Assembly (NCBI GenBank): GCA_014238445.1
Contig: JABABC010000076.1
Coordinates: forward strand, 1 to 5,091
Direction of reading: 5' to 3'
DNA length: 5,091 nt
Origin: Coxiellaceae bacterium
GTDB taxonomy: Bacteria; Pseudomonadota; Gammaproteobacteria; Coxiellales; Coxiellaceae
The notes beneath the pieces are model-generated. The model did not search any database. It was not told the DNA's origin and saw only the letters and a program-made list of their open reading frames with translations. Every line of letters begins with the position of its first letter. Position 1 is the stretch's first letter. This document shows positions 1 through 5,091 of the stretch, one piece after another. Position numbers and translations under genes: made by a program.

Positions 1-201
1 CATTTTGAGCGCACTGGGCAAATTTCCTTGCCACGTTTAATTGCGTTGAGTGAAGCCCTGGGTGTGCTGCACGAAATTGAAAAATTATTCAAATTACGAC
101 GTCGTATTGATGTGAATACCTGGGAAGTGGATCAAGTTGTGAATCGTCAGCGTGGTCGTAAAATGTCTGAAGAGGCATTGGATTTAGCTGAAATCTCATA
201 G
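1..201 (+). CDS. XRE-family helix-turn-helix regulator, C-terminal fragment
   Basis: This is the 3' end of a gene that starts outside the window. It is open in frame 1 from the first base and gives 66 residues before a TAG stop at 199-201. The opening residues, HFERTGQISLPRLIALSEAL, resemble the last helices of XRE/HipB-like DNA-binding domains, where a 'xFERTGxISLxxLxxLxxxLG' pattern follows the recognition helix. The fragment ends in a basic NRQRGRK stretch, as do many of these short regulators. The family binds DNA as dimers, and some members are antitoxins paired with a HipA kinase. Here no hipA follows, because a terminator and then parC come next. It is therefore either a solitary regulator or the last gene of an upstream unit. 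The family call rests on a partial domain, so the exact role is unknown. Confidence 0.65.
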   Translation, partial: HFERTGQISLPRLIALSEALGVLHEIEKLFKLRRRIDVNTWEVDQVVNRQRGRKMSEEALDLAEIS

Positions 202-218
202 TCTTTCGTTGAGATTAA

Positions 219-262
219 GAAAGCCGCTAAGTGAGGGTTGTCCTGGCTTGGTGGTTTTTTTT
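219..262 (+). terminator. Rho-independent terminator after the XRE-family gene
   Basis: Bases 220-231 pair with 247-258 to give a 12-bp stem that includes three G-T wobbles. The core is CCGCTAAG against CTTGGTGG. Inside the 15-base loop a small AGG/CCT helix (234-236 with 242-244) can also form. The descending arm runs directly into eight T residues (255-262). It begins about 18 bases after the stop codon, as expected for an intrinsic terminator, and it separates the regulator from parC. Pairing was worked out by eye and no folding energy was computed. Confidence 0.7.
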
Positions 263-310
263 GTGCACTGTGTGTGACATGATTCGTCCTTAAATGGTTG
301 CGCTTCATGC

Positions 311-339
311 TAGACTCGCTTGAGGTCTGTGGTTATGAT
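311..339 (+). promoter_or_regulatory. Putative sigma-70 promoter of parC
   Basis: A -35 box TAGACT (311-316, 4 of 6 matches to consensus) and a -10 box TATGAT (334-339, 5 of 6) are separated by exactly 17 bases. Transcription would start near 346 and give a leader of about 35 bases before parC. The leader carries a purine-rich ribosome binding site AGGAAGG (369-375), five bases before the ATG. The promoter lies just after the upstream terminator, which supports parC starting its own transcript. Confidence 0.5.
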
Positions 340-380
340 CCCAGGCAATATTGACAGACTGTTGAGTTAGGAAGGACAGC

Positions 381-2633
381 ATGACTGATTTGGTTGACCC
401 ATATACTGATGTAGAGCAACAACCCTTAAGTGTTTTTACAGAAAAAGCGTACTTGGATTACTCCATGTATGTGATTTTAGATCGTGCATTGCCGCACCTG
501 GCTGATGGGTTAAAGCCCGTGCAGCGCAGGATTGTGTACGCCATGTCAGAGCTGGGTTTAAAAGCGCAGTCTAAATATAAGAAGTCAGCACGGACAGTCG
601 GTGATGTGTTGGGTAAATTTCATCCGCACGGTGACTCAGCCTGTTATGAGGCTATGGTGTTAATGGCGCAGCCTTTTTCTTACCGTTATCCCTTGATTGA
701 TGGTCAGGGTAACTGGGGAAGTCCTGATGATCCGAAGTCTTTTGCGGCCATGCGTTATACCGAAGCAAAAATGACAGGCTATGCCAGCACCTTATTATCC
801 GAGTTGCAGTTAGGCACTGTGGATTGGCAGGCGAATTTTGATGGAACCTTGAAAGAGCCTATTTTGCTCCCTGCTCGGTTACCTAATGTCTTATTTAATG
901 GTGCTTCTGGGATTGCAGTGGGAATGGCAACGGATATTCCGCCGCATAATTTAAATGAAGTAACGGAGGCTTGCCTGCATTTGTTGGATCATCCTAAGGC
1001 CTCATTGCACGATGTGATGGAAATCATTCAAGGACCAGATTACCCAACCGATGCTGAAATTATCTCCAAGCCAGAAGATCTATTGGAATTCTATGAAACT
1101 GGGCGTGGTTCGGTACGCTTGCGAGCAACGTATGAAAAGGAAGAGGATGGATTGGTTGTTACTGCGCTTCCTTATCAGGTATCACCAGCCAAGGTGATGG
1201 AGCAGATTGCTGATCAAATGCGTGCAAAAAAGTTGCCAACGGTGAGTGATTTGCGCGATGAGTCTGATCATGAGAACCCTATTCGATTAGTGGTGATGCC
1301 ACGCTCTAATCGAGTGGATGCCGAGGCATTAATGAGGCACTTATTTGCAACGACGGATTTAGAGCGAACTTATCGAGTCAATATGAACATGATTGGTTTG
1401 GATGGTCGCCCACAAGTGAAGTCTTTAGTGCAAATTTTGAAAGAGTGGTTAACGTACCGCACACAAACAGTAACGCGTCGTTTAGAGTTTCGTTTGCAAA
1501 AAATACTGGATCGGTTGCATTTATTAGCAGGGTTTTTGATTGCCTATTTGAATATTGATGAGGTGATTCAGATCATCCGAGAAGAAGATCAGCCAAGAGC
1601 AGAGCTGATGGCTCGATTTAAGTTGAGTGAGCGTCAGGCAGAAGCCATTTTAGACATTAAGTTACGTCAGTTGGCTAAGCTTGAGGAAGTGAAGATTCAG
1701 GCAGAGCATGATGAGTTGACCCAAGAGCGTGAGAGTATTGAGAAATTATTAGGTTCTTCTGTGCGATTAAAAACCTTAATTAAGAAAGAGTTGAAAGAAG
1801 ATCAAGCAACCTTTGGTTCACCTAGGCGTTCTCCAATCGTTGTGCGCGCCGAAGCAAAAGCCATTAAGCAAGAAGATTTGGTGCCTGCTGAATCGGTAAC
1901 AGTAGTATTGTCAGAGAAGGGGTTTGTACGTTCTGCTAAGGGGCACGAGGTCAATGGTGAAGGGTTGAATTTTCGTGCTGGGGATGGTTTTCTGATGCAA
2001 GCGCGAGGAAGGAGTCATCAGCAGGCTATCTTTGTGGATTCAACGGGTAAAAGTTACTCTTTGCTAGCCAATACGTTACCTTCTGCGCGCAGTCAGGGTG
2101 ATCCGTTAACTTCCAAGTTAAAGCCAGACCCGGGTAGTGTGTTTTTGGCGGTACTCATGGGGGCGGATGAGGATTGTATTTTATTAGCCAGTGATGCCGG
2201 TTATGGGTTTGTCACGACGTTAGGTCAGCTAGTGTGTAGGCAGCGTAATGGTAAGGCGTGCTTGAAAGTCCCTGAAGGTGCAAAGATGTTATCGCCCTGT
2301 CGTGTTATGGACGTCGCCCAGGATCGAGTGGCCATTGTGACTAATGAGGGGCGTTTATTGGTTTTCTCGGCATCTGAATTACCCGAGCTGCTAAAAGGAA
2401 AGGGGAATAAGATGATTCAAATTCCTGCTGCACGTGCGAAGTCTCGTGAGGAGTTTTGTGTAGGAATGGCGGTATTGAGTGTGACTCAAACATTGACATT
2501 GTTGTCAGGAAAAAGAAAGTTTAGTATTAAAAACAAGGACTTAAATAACTTTTTTGCTGAAAGGGGGCGTCGAGGTGCGTTGTTGCCGCGAGGGTTTCGC
2601 TCGGTGGATGCAATCGTTGTTGGTGAGGCATAG
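381..2633 (+). CDS. parC: DNA topoisomerase IV subunit A
   Basis: ParC is the DNA breakage-reunion subunit of topoisomerase IV. With ParE it uses ATP to unlink sister chromosomes and relax supercoils. The protein is 750 residues against 752 in E. coli. The N-terminal part carries GLKPVQRRIVYAM (about 43-55), then HPHGDSACYE (81-90), then RYTE, with catalytic Tyr126 and its partner Arg125. FNGASGIAVGMATDIPPHN lies at 172-190. A long helical, coiled-coil-rich region spans about 356-470, and the C-terminal beta-pinwheel DNA-wrapping domain starts near 495. No GyrA box was found, which favours ParC over GyrA. Ser86 and Glu90 correspond to E. coli Ser80 and Glu84, the main quinolone-resistance positions, and both are wild type. 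The ATG is supported by AGGAAGG five bases upstream and adds only about six residues relative to E. coli. parE is not in the window. Confidence 0.98.
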   Translation: MTDLVDPYTDVEQQPLSVFTEKAYLDYSMYVILDRALPHLADGLKPVQRRIVYAMSELGLKAQSKYKKSARTVGDVLGKFHPHGDSACYEAMVLMAQPFSYRYPLIDGQGNWGSPDDPKSFAAMRYTEAKMTGYASTLLSELQLGTVDWQANFDGTLKEPILLPARLPNVLFNGASGIAVGMATDIPPHNLNEVTEACLHLLDHPKASLHDVMEIIQGPDYPTDAEIISKPEDLLEFYETGRGSVRLRATYEKEEDGLVVTALPYQVSPAKVMEQIADQMRAKKLPTVSDLRDESDHENPIRLVVMPRSNRVDAEALMRHLFATTDLERTYRVNMNMIGLDGRPQVKSLVQILKEWLTYRTQTVTRRLEFRLQKILDRLHLLAGFLIAYLNIDEVIQIIREEDQPRAELMARFKLSERQAEAILDIKLRQLAKLEEVKIQAEHDELTQERESIEKLLGSSVRLKTLIKKELKEDQATFGSPRRSPIVVRAEAKAIKQEDLVPAESVTVVLSEKGFVRSAKGHEVNGEGLNFRAGDGFLMQARGRSHQQAIFVDSTGKSYSLLANTLPSARSQGDPLTSKLKPDPGSVFLAVLMGADEDCILLASDAGYGFVTTLGQLVCRQRNGKACLKVPEGAKMLSPCRVMDVAQDRVAIVTNEGRLLVFSASELPELLKGKGNKMIQIPAARAKSREEFCVGMAVLSVTQTLTLLSGKRKFSIKNKDLNNFFAERGRRGALLPRGFRSVDAIVVGEA

Positions 2634-2668
2634 TGGTCTTTAGGACGCGGCGTTTCTAGTGATTTGCA

Positions 2669-2697
2669 TTAAATTTACATGGTAGTATGTGTATAAG
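2669..2697 (+). promoter_or_regulatory. Weak possible promoter before the PH-domain gene
   Basis: A good -10-like hexamer TATAAG (2692-2697, 5 of 6) lies 17 bases after a poor -35-like TTAAAT (2669-2674, 3 of 6). A start near 2704 would leave a short leader containing the ribosome binding site at 2711-2717. The 87-base gap after parC leaves room for a promoter, but AT-rich gaps yield such matches by chance. Read-through from parC is equally possible. Confidence 0.3.
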
Positions 2698-2710
2698 ATG
2701 CATGATTTTA

Positions 2711-2717
2711 GGGGGAG
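2711..2717 (+). promoter_or_regulatory. Ribosome binding site that fixes a GTG start
   Basis: GGGGGAG lies four bases before the GTG at 2721. No in-frame ATG precedes the conserved part of the PH-domain protein, and the next in-frame Met falls at residue 51, beyond the first membrane segment. The GTG is therefore the best start. Confidence 0.55.
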
Positions 2718-2720
2718 TGA

Positions 2721-3221
2721 GTGTCCTATATTCAGAATACATTACTTGAAAATGAGCAGGTTGTTTTATTGGCGCGCCCACATTGGGTGGTGTTTGTGTC
2801 GCCGGCAGTCATCGCTGTATTTATCCTGTTGTTCTTCTGTTTTTTTCCTGGAGGCTTGCACTTTAATGTGATGCTATTGGGCTTTTCAATGTTGACGTGG
2901 CTGGTGTTAGTGGGCGCGTTCTGTATTCTCTACGCCTTAGGCTCAGCCTGTATCATCTTCTATTTTTCTGAGTACGGCGTGACCAGTCGGCGTGTATTAA
3001 TGAAGGTGGGCATGATTCAGCGTAATTCGCTAGAGGTTTTTGTGACTAAAATTGAAGCCATCCATGTCGATCAGTCTATTGTTGCGCGATTATTGGGTTA
3101 TGGGACGTTAGTAGTTATTGGCACCGGTGGAAGTCGCGATTATTTTCGTTGGGTGCCCGATCCTTTGCACTTTCGTCATGTTATTCAGCAACGGATTGAT
3201 AAGGATCTGGAGCGAGTTTAG
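2721..3221 (+). CDS. Membrane protein with bacterial PH domain (bPH2/DUF304, YdbS-like)
   Basis: The product is 166 residues, starting at GTG with GGGGGAG upstream. Residues 1-20 are a short polar stretch. A hydrophobic segment at about 22-44 and a second at about 48-82 form one hairpin or slightly more in the inner membrane. The rest, about 80-155, fits the bacterial PH-like domain. It shows YGVTSRRVLMKVGMI (85-99), then a 'KIEAIHVDQSIVARLLGYGT' stretch (110-129), then GTGGSRDYFRWV (134-145) and a DPLHFRHVI end. This order is typical of the DUF304/bPH2 family, whose members commonly join two transmembrane helices to a cytosolic PH domain. The biochemical role of the family is poorly defined, and nothing here adds a specific function. 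The gene lies 87 bases after parC and 42 bases before the DUF2390 gene, so an operon is plausible. Family call confident; function unknown. Confidence 0.85.
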   Translation: MSYIQNTLLENEQVVLLARPHWVVFVSPAVIAVFILLFFCFFPGGLHFNVMLLGFSMLTWLVLVGAFCILYALGSACIIFYFSEYGVTSRRVLMKVGMIQRNSLEVFVTKIEAIHVDQSIVARLLGYGTLVVIGTGGSRDYFRWVPDPLHFRHVIQQRIDKDLERV

Positions 3222-3233
3222 GTCAGTGGCTAA

Positions 3234-3239
3234 TATAAT
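3234..3239 (+). promoter_or_regulatory. Consensus -10 hexamer without a clear -35 box
   Basis: TATAAT at 3234-3239 matches the -10 consensus perfectly and lies in the 42-base gap between the PH-domain and DUF2390 genes. At 15 to 18 bases upstream, inside the end of the previous gene, no recognisable -35 box is present. There is also no TG extension. A start near 3246 would leave a very short leader. It may be a weak internal promoter or chance. Confidence 0.25.
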
Positions 3240-3246
3240 GGGTATT

Positions 3247-3254
3247 GGAGGGGG
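3247..3254 (+). promoter_or_regulatory. Strong Shine-Dalgarno with two candidate start codons
   Basis: GGAGGGGG is a strong ribosome binding site. GGAGG lies six bases before a TTG (3258) and twelve before an in-frame ATG (3264). Measured from the last G of the run, the ATG is nine bases away. Spacing of the core favours TTG and codon preference favours ATG. The choice changes the protein by only two residues. Confidence 0.6.
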
Positions 3255-3263
3255 TGTTTGATC

Positions 3264-3878
3264 ATGGATGCGATTAAGCAGAATTATACGGAGATGGGTC
3301 AGGAGTTTTTTCAGTATACGGTTGAATTAATGTGTTCGGGGGCAGTTTCCCGGTCATTGGATCGACTTCAGCGGGTTCGTCTTAATGCAAATTTGGTGTG
3401 TTATTTGGTGTGGTATGCGCAGCAAGCCTATGGACGCATTAAAAAGAAGCAATTTATTAAATTACATCAAGTGGTTTTTGCTTGGAGCGAAGAAGTGGTT
3501 GAGGAGTTGCAGCGACTGCAGTCGATGATTGTGCTTCATCAGCATGAGAAAATGACCACCATTAGAGCTTGGTTGCATGATGAGGTGGATATTGCTCATC
3601 AAATGGAGCGTTGCTTGTTATTGGAGGCAGTGCCTATGGGGCAACGGTTGCAGCGTAATGAGCGGCAGCAATTATCAGATGCTTGTTATAATTTAGTGCA
3701 TTATTGCAAGTTTTCTAAGGTGCCATTATCTAAGGGTGAGCTGAATGAGATTGCTGTGGTGTTGTCTATGACATTTTGTGATATCGCTGAAGCTGAAGTG
3801 ATGGCTGTCTTAATGTCTCAGGTGGAAAAGGCTAAGATACTGATTGGTGGTCAGGTATCATCACAGTTGCTTTTGTGA
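3264..3878 (+). CDS. TIGR02444/DUF2390 family protein
   Basis: The product is 204 residues from the ATG, or 206 from the alternative TTG at 3258. It is predicted to be soluble and largely helical, with no signal peptide or membrane segment. The N-terminal half resembles the TIGR02444 (DUF2390) family. It has an FFQYTVELM helix near residues 15-23, then NANLVCYLVWYAQQ (41-54) in place of the family's 'DxNLLLxxLWL' motif, and then a VVFAWSEEVVEELQRLQ segment (70-86), where the family has a tryptophan followed by charged helical residues. A DIAHQMERCLLLEA stretch (109-122) fits the conserved acidic helix. The last 80 residues are a divergent helical tail that makes the protein longer than many relatives. 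The family has no established function that I know of. Relatives are mostly gammaproteobacterial. The 42-base gap from the PH-domain gene suggests co-transcription. The family call comes from pattern memory and should be tested with a profile search. Confidence 0.65.
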   Translation: MDAIKQNYTEMGQEFFQYTVELMCSGAVSRSLDRLQRVRLNANLVCYLVWYAQQAYGRIKKKQFIKLHQVVFAWSEEVVEELQRLQSMIVLHQHEKMTTIRAWLHDEVDIAHQMERCLLLEAVPMGQRLQRNERQQLSDACYNLVHYCKFSKVPLSKGELNEIAVVLSMTFCDIAEAEVMAVLMSQVEKAKILIGGQVSSQLLL

Positions 3879-3961
3879 AGGGTCTCATCCCGTGAAATTG
3901 ATGATTGATTTTCTGGGTGGGATTGCATAGAATCTCCATCTTAATTTTATCGGCAGCCCTG

Positions 3962-3988
3962 TTGGATAAACAGCAGGTCGGTTAATAA
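3962..3988 (+). promoter_or_regulatory. Weak candidate promoter for tRNA-Thr
   Basis: The 124-base gap 3879-4002 must hold either a promoter for tRNA-Thr or a read-through path from the DUF2390 gene. The best match I see is TTGGAT (3962-3967) and TAATAA (3983-3988) with a 15-base spacer, each with about 3 of 6 matches. It sits next to a small inverted repeat, CTGTT/AACAG (3959-3963 with 3969-3973). Neither box is strong, and I see no GC-rich discriminator. The rest of the gap shows nothing else I can name. Confidence 0.2.
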
Positions 3989-4002
3989 GGTTTCACGCAT
4001 AT

Positions 4003-4075
4003 GCTGGCGTAGCTCAGTTGGTAGAGCAGCTGATTTGTAATCAGCCGGTCGTCCGTTCGAATCGGATCGCCAGCT
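4003..4075 (+). tRNA. tRNA-Thr (anticodon TGT)
   Basis: The full cloverleaf can be drawn. The acceptor stem is GCTGGCG (4003-4009) with CGCCAGC (4068-4074). The D stem is GCTC/GAGC (4012-4015 with 4024-4027). The anticodon stem is GCTGA/TCAGC (4029-4033 with 4041-4045) around loop TTTGTAA, which puts TGT at 4036-4038. The T stem is GTCCG/CGGAT (4051-4055 with 4063-4067, one G-T pair) with loop TTCGAAT. The G1-C72 and C2-G71 pairs used by threonyl-tRNA synthetase are kept. The discriminator base is T (4075), where E. coli threonine tRNAs have A. CCA is not encoded, so the CCA-adding enzyme must supply it. It would read ACA and, with a modified wobble base, other threonine codons. It matches E. 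coli thrU by anticodon and by its place before tRNA-Tyr. Confidence 0.97.
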
Positions 4076-4088
4076 ATCTTATTTTTTT
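4051..4088 (+). terminator. Possible transcript end formed by tRNA-Thr arms and a T run
   Basis: Seven T residues (4082-4088) follow the tRNA, six bases after its last base. The stable T-arm and acceptor helix just upstream could act with this tract as an intrinsic terminator. Bases between (ATCTTA) are also T-rich. The same T run overlaps the candidate promoter of the next gene, so it may serve both or neither. Confidence 0.3.
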
Positions 4089-4096
4089 GTTATAGT
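4088..4096 (+). promoter_or_regulatory. Possible extended -10 promoter of the phosphopantetheinyl transferase gene
   Basis: TGTTATAGT gives an extended -10 element: TG, one base, then TATAGT (4091-4096, 5 of 6). There is no good -35 box, because that position falls in the tRNA-Thr acceptor stem (about 4068-4073). Extended -10 promoters can work without one. Transcription would begin near 4103 and leave about 23 bases before the first ATG. Confidence 0.4.
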
Positions 4097-4125
4097 GTGC
4101 CATCGATCCATTGTGATCTTTCAAT

Positions 4126-4881
4126 ATGGTGCTTTTCATGCAGATCATTCAGTGGCTTTCGCTCAGCGACCTTCCTGTATTGGGGGTGCGTGATATTCAT
4201 GTGTGGCGAGTGGACTTAACGCAAGTCATTCCAAGGCAAATCGCCCACGTGTTGTCCGTTCAAGAGAAGAAAAAGTGGCAAGCTTTTCGGCAGGCGGAGC
4301 ATCGGCAGCGCTATGGTGCGGCACATGTTGTGTTGCGTGAGTTATTGGGGGGGTATTTAGGCGTTGATCCAGCTGATGTAGTTTTGAAAGCTTCCAATCA
4401 AGGGAAGCCATCTGTGGTTGGGGCGGTACTGCCATTTAATTTGTCTCATTCAGATGATGTGGCATTAGTGGCTATTGCAGGGCATGGGATAGCTCGAGTG
4501 GGGGTTGATATTGAGTATGGGGATCGCGCGGTGGATGTACTAGCCCTAGCGGAGCGGTTTTTTACAGAAGAAGAGGTTGCGCTAATTCGACAGCTGCCGG
4601 TGGCACAACAAGGTGAGGGGTTCATCAAGCTCTGGGTGTTGAAAGAAGCCTTTGTGAAGGCGGTGGGTTGTGGTTTGGCTGGCGGTCTAGGGGCTTTTTG
4701 TGTTCAGTTAGCGAGTGGAGATGATTGTTTGGTATCTTGCGATGTTAGTTGGGGTAATGCGGATGACTGGTGCTTGCGCTTATTGAGTGTAAGCGATAGT
4801 TGTTGGGGAGGGCTTGCAACGTCGGATCATTCAGATTTCATTAAGTATTTTGACTATATTTCCCCTGGAGTTGGGCTGTGA
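4126..4881 (+). CDS. Sfp-type 4'-phosphopantetheinyl transferase
   Basis: The enzyme moves the 4'-phosphopantetheine arm of coenzyme A onto a serine of a carrier protein, in the cytosol. The product is 251 residues, near the Sfp/HetI size class of about 225-240. The family motifs occur in order. GKPSV is at 93-97, followed by FNLSHSDD (104-111), then VGVDIE (125-130), whose Asp128 and Glu130 would bind Mg2+. FFTEEEVALI lies at 145-154, and WVLKEAFVKAVGCGLAGGL at 170-188 holds Glu174, the third metal ligand, and Lys178. The tail after about 225 looks unconserved. No neighbour is a peptide or polyketide synthase or an acyl carrier protein, so the substrate cannot be inferred. It may serve fatty-acid carrier protein, secondary metabolism or both. 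The start is uncertain. ATG 4126 and the in-frame ATG 4138 both lack a clear Shine-Dalgarno. The gene sits between two tRNA genes, 50 bases after tRNA-Thr. Confidence 0.93.
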   Translation: MVLFMQIIQWLSLSDLPVLGVRDIHVWRVDLTQVIPRQIAHVLSVQEKKKWQAFRQAEHRQRYGAAHVVLRELLGGYLGVDPADVVLKASNQGKPSVVGAVLPFNLSHSDDVALVAIAGHGIARVGVDIEYGDRAVDVLALAERFFTEEEVALIRQLPVAQQGEGFIKLWVLKEAFVKAVGCGLAGGLGAFCVQLASGDDCLVSCDVSWGNADDWCLRLLSVSDSCWGGLATSDHSDFIKYFDYISPGVGL

Positions 4882-4933
4882 ATTAGTATATCATCCGACT
4901 CGCTAACTGTTGCTCATCTATTTGTAGATTAGG

Positions 4934-4962
4934 TTGACAAACCGCCTCTGCTTGAGCACAAT
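4934..4962 (+). promoter_or_regulatory. Strong sigma-70 promoter of tRNA-Tyr
   Basis: A perfect -35 box TTGACA (4934-4939) is followed after exactly 17 bases by CACAAT (4957-4962, 4 of 6). The start would fall near 4969, about ten bases before the mature tRNA. The stretch between the -10 box and the start, AGACCGC, is GC-rich. That is the discriminator type associated with stringent (ppGpp/DksA) control of stable RNA promoters. The promoter lies in the 97-base gap after the transferase stop codon. An inverted repeat, ATCTA/TAGAT (4916-4920 with 4925-4929), sits just upstream of the -35 box. Confidence 0.7.
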
Positions 4963-4978
4963 AGACCGCTTATTTTTG

Positions 4979-5060
4979 GGAGGGGTTCCCGAGTGGCCAA
5001 AGGGATCAGACTGTAAATCTGACGGCTCCGCCTTCGGAGGTTCGAATCCTCCCCCCTCCA
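4979..5060 (+). tRNA. tRNA-Tyr (anticodon GTA)
   Basis: This is a class II tRNA with a long variable arm, as expected for bacterial tyrosine. The acceptor stem is GGAGGGG (4979-4985) with CCCCTCC (5053-5059), and the discriminator A is at 5060. The anticodon stem is TCAGA/TCTGA (5006-5010 with 5018-5022) around loop CTGTAAA, with GTA at 5013-5015. The variable arm (about 5023-5035) pairs GGC with GCC. The T stem is GGAGG/CCTCC (5036-5040 with 5048-5052) with loop TTCGAAT. The D-arm region TTCCCGAGTGGCCAAAGGGA matches the E. coli gene at all but one or two bases. CCA is not encoded, since TTTTC follows directly. It reads UAC and UAU codons. Confidence 0.98.
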
Positions 5061-5091
5061 TTTTCAAAAATGAGGAAAACAATACGATGCG

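Noticed and set aside
351..356. Perfect TTGACA just upstream of parC
   Set aside because: A matching -10 box would fall at about 374-379, on the ribosome binding site and start codon, and no TATAAT-like sequence is there. The TAGACT/TATGAT pair upstream is the better promoter.
640..760. Possible quinolone-resistance changes in parC
   Set aside because: The residues aligned with E. coli Ser80 and Glu84 are Ser86 and Glu90, both wild type.
2641..2658. Hairpin of about 7 bp with one bulge after parC (TAGGACG with CGTTTCTA)
   Set aside because: No T run follows, and the stem is short with a wobble and a bulge, so it is not supported as a terminator.
2689..2871. 60-codon + strand open frame starting MYKMHDFRG
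   Set aside because: It overlaps the start of the PH-domain gene in another frame, has no ribosome binding site of its own and shows no family features. It is a shadow of the real gene.
3919..3936. Inverted repeat GGGATT/AATCTC after the DUF2390 gene
   Set aside because: The stem is only 6 bp with a wobble, and it is followed by mixed T-rich sequence, not a clean T tract. It is too weak to call a terminator.
4226..4628. Two minus-strand open frames of 69 and 60 codons
   Set aside because: Both lie wholly inside the transferase gene on the opposite strand, with low-complexity Ser/Thr/Pro/Ala-rich products and no recognisable domain.
1..5091. Search for CRISPR arrays, insertion sequences, attachment-site duplications, defence genes or a new multi-gene system
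   Set aside because: No regularly spaced repeats, transposase or integrase, or duplicated tRNA 3' end were seen by eye. All long open frames are explained by the listed genes.

Overview
The window reads as ordinary chromosomal sequence from a gammaproteobacterium of moderate GC content. The evidence is a 750-residue ParC very close in layout to the Escherichia coli protein, a TIGR02444/DUF2390 protein (a family I know mainly from Gammaproteobacteria), and a tRNA-Thr(TGT) to tRNA-Tyr(GTA) order that recalls the E. coli thrU-tyrU-glyT-thrT-tufB operon. Neither tRNA gene encodes its 3' CCA. The species cannot be named from this sequence. A Legionellales-like or similar lineage is a guess only. 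All recognised genes lie on the + strand.

Layout. Bases 1-201 hold the C-terminal end of an XRE-type helix-turn-helix regulator. It is closed by a good intrinsic terminator (219-262). A sigma-70-like promoter (311-339) then leads into parC (381-2633), the A subunit of topoisomerase IV. Two small genes follow at short spacing: a two-transmembrane protein with a bacterial PH domain (2721-3221, GTG start) and a TIGR02444/DUF2390 protein (3264-3878). Both could be read through from parC, and each also has a weak promoter-like sequence in front of it. No convincing terminator separates the three.

The right part is a tRNA region: tRNA-Thr(TGT) at 4003-4075, an Sfp-type 4'-phosphopantetheinyl transferase gene at 4126-4881, and tRNA-Tyr(GTA) at 4979-5060. 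The transferase gene has a possible extended -10 promoter just after tRNA-Thr. tRNA-Tyr has its own strong promoter (TTGACA, 17-bp spacer, CACAAT) with a GC-rich discriminator, which suggests that the translation-related transcription unit restarts there. The window stops at GCG, about one spacer after tRNA-Tyr, where a tRNA-Gly could begin.

There is no gene-free stretch longer than about 180 bases. I see no mobile element, CRISPR array, toxin-antitoxin pair or defence system, and no evidence of a new multi-gene system. The most noteworthy point is the protein gene lodged inside a normally tight tRNA cluster.
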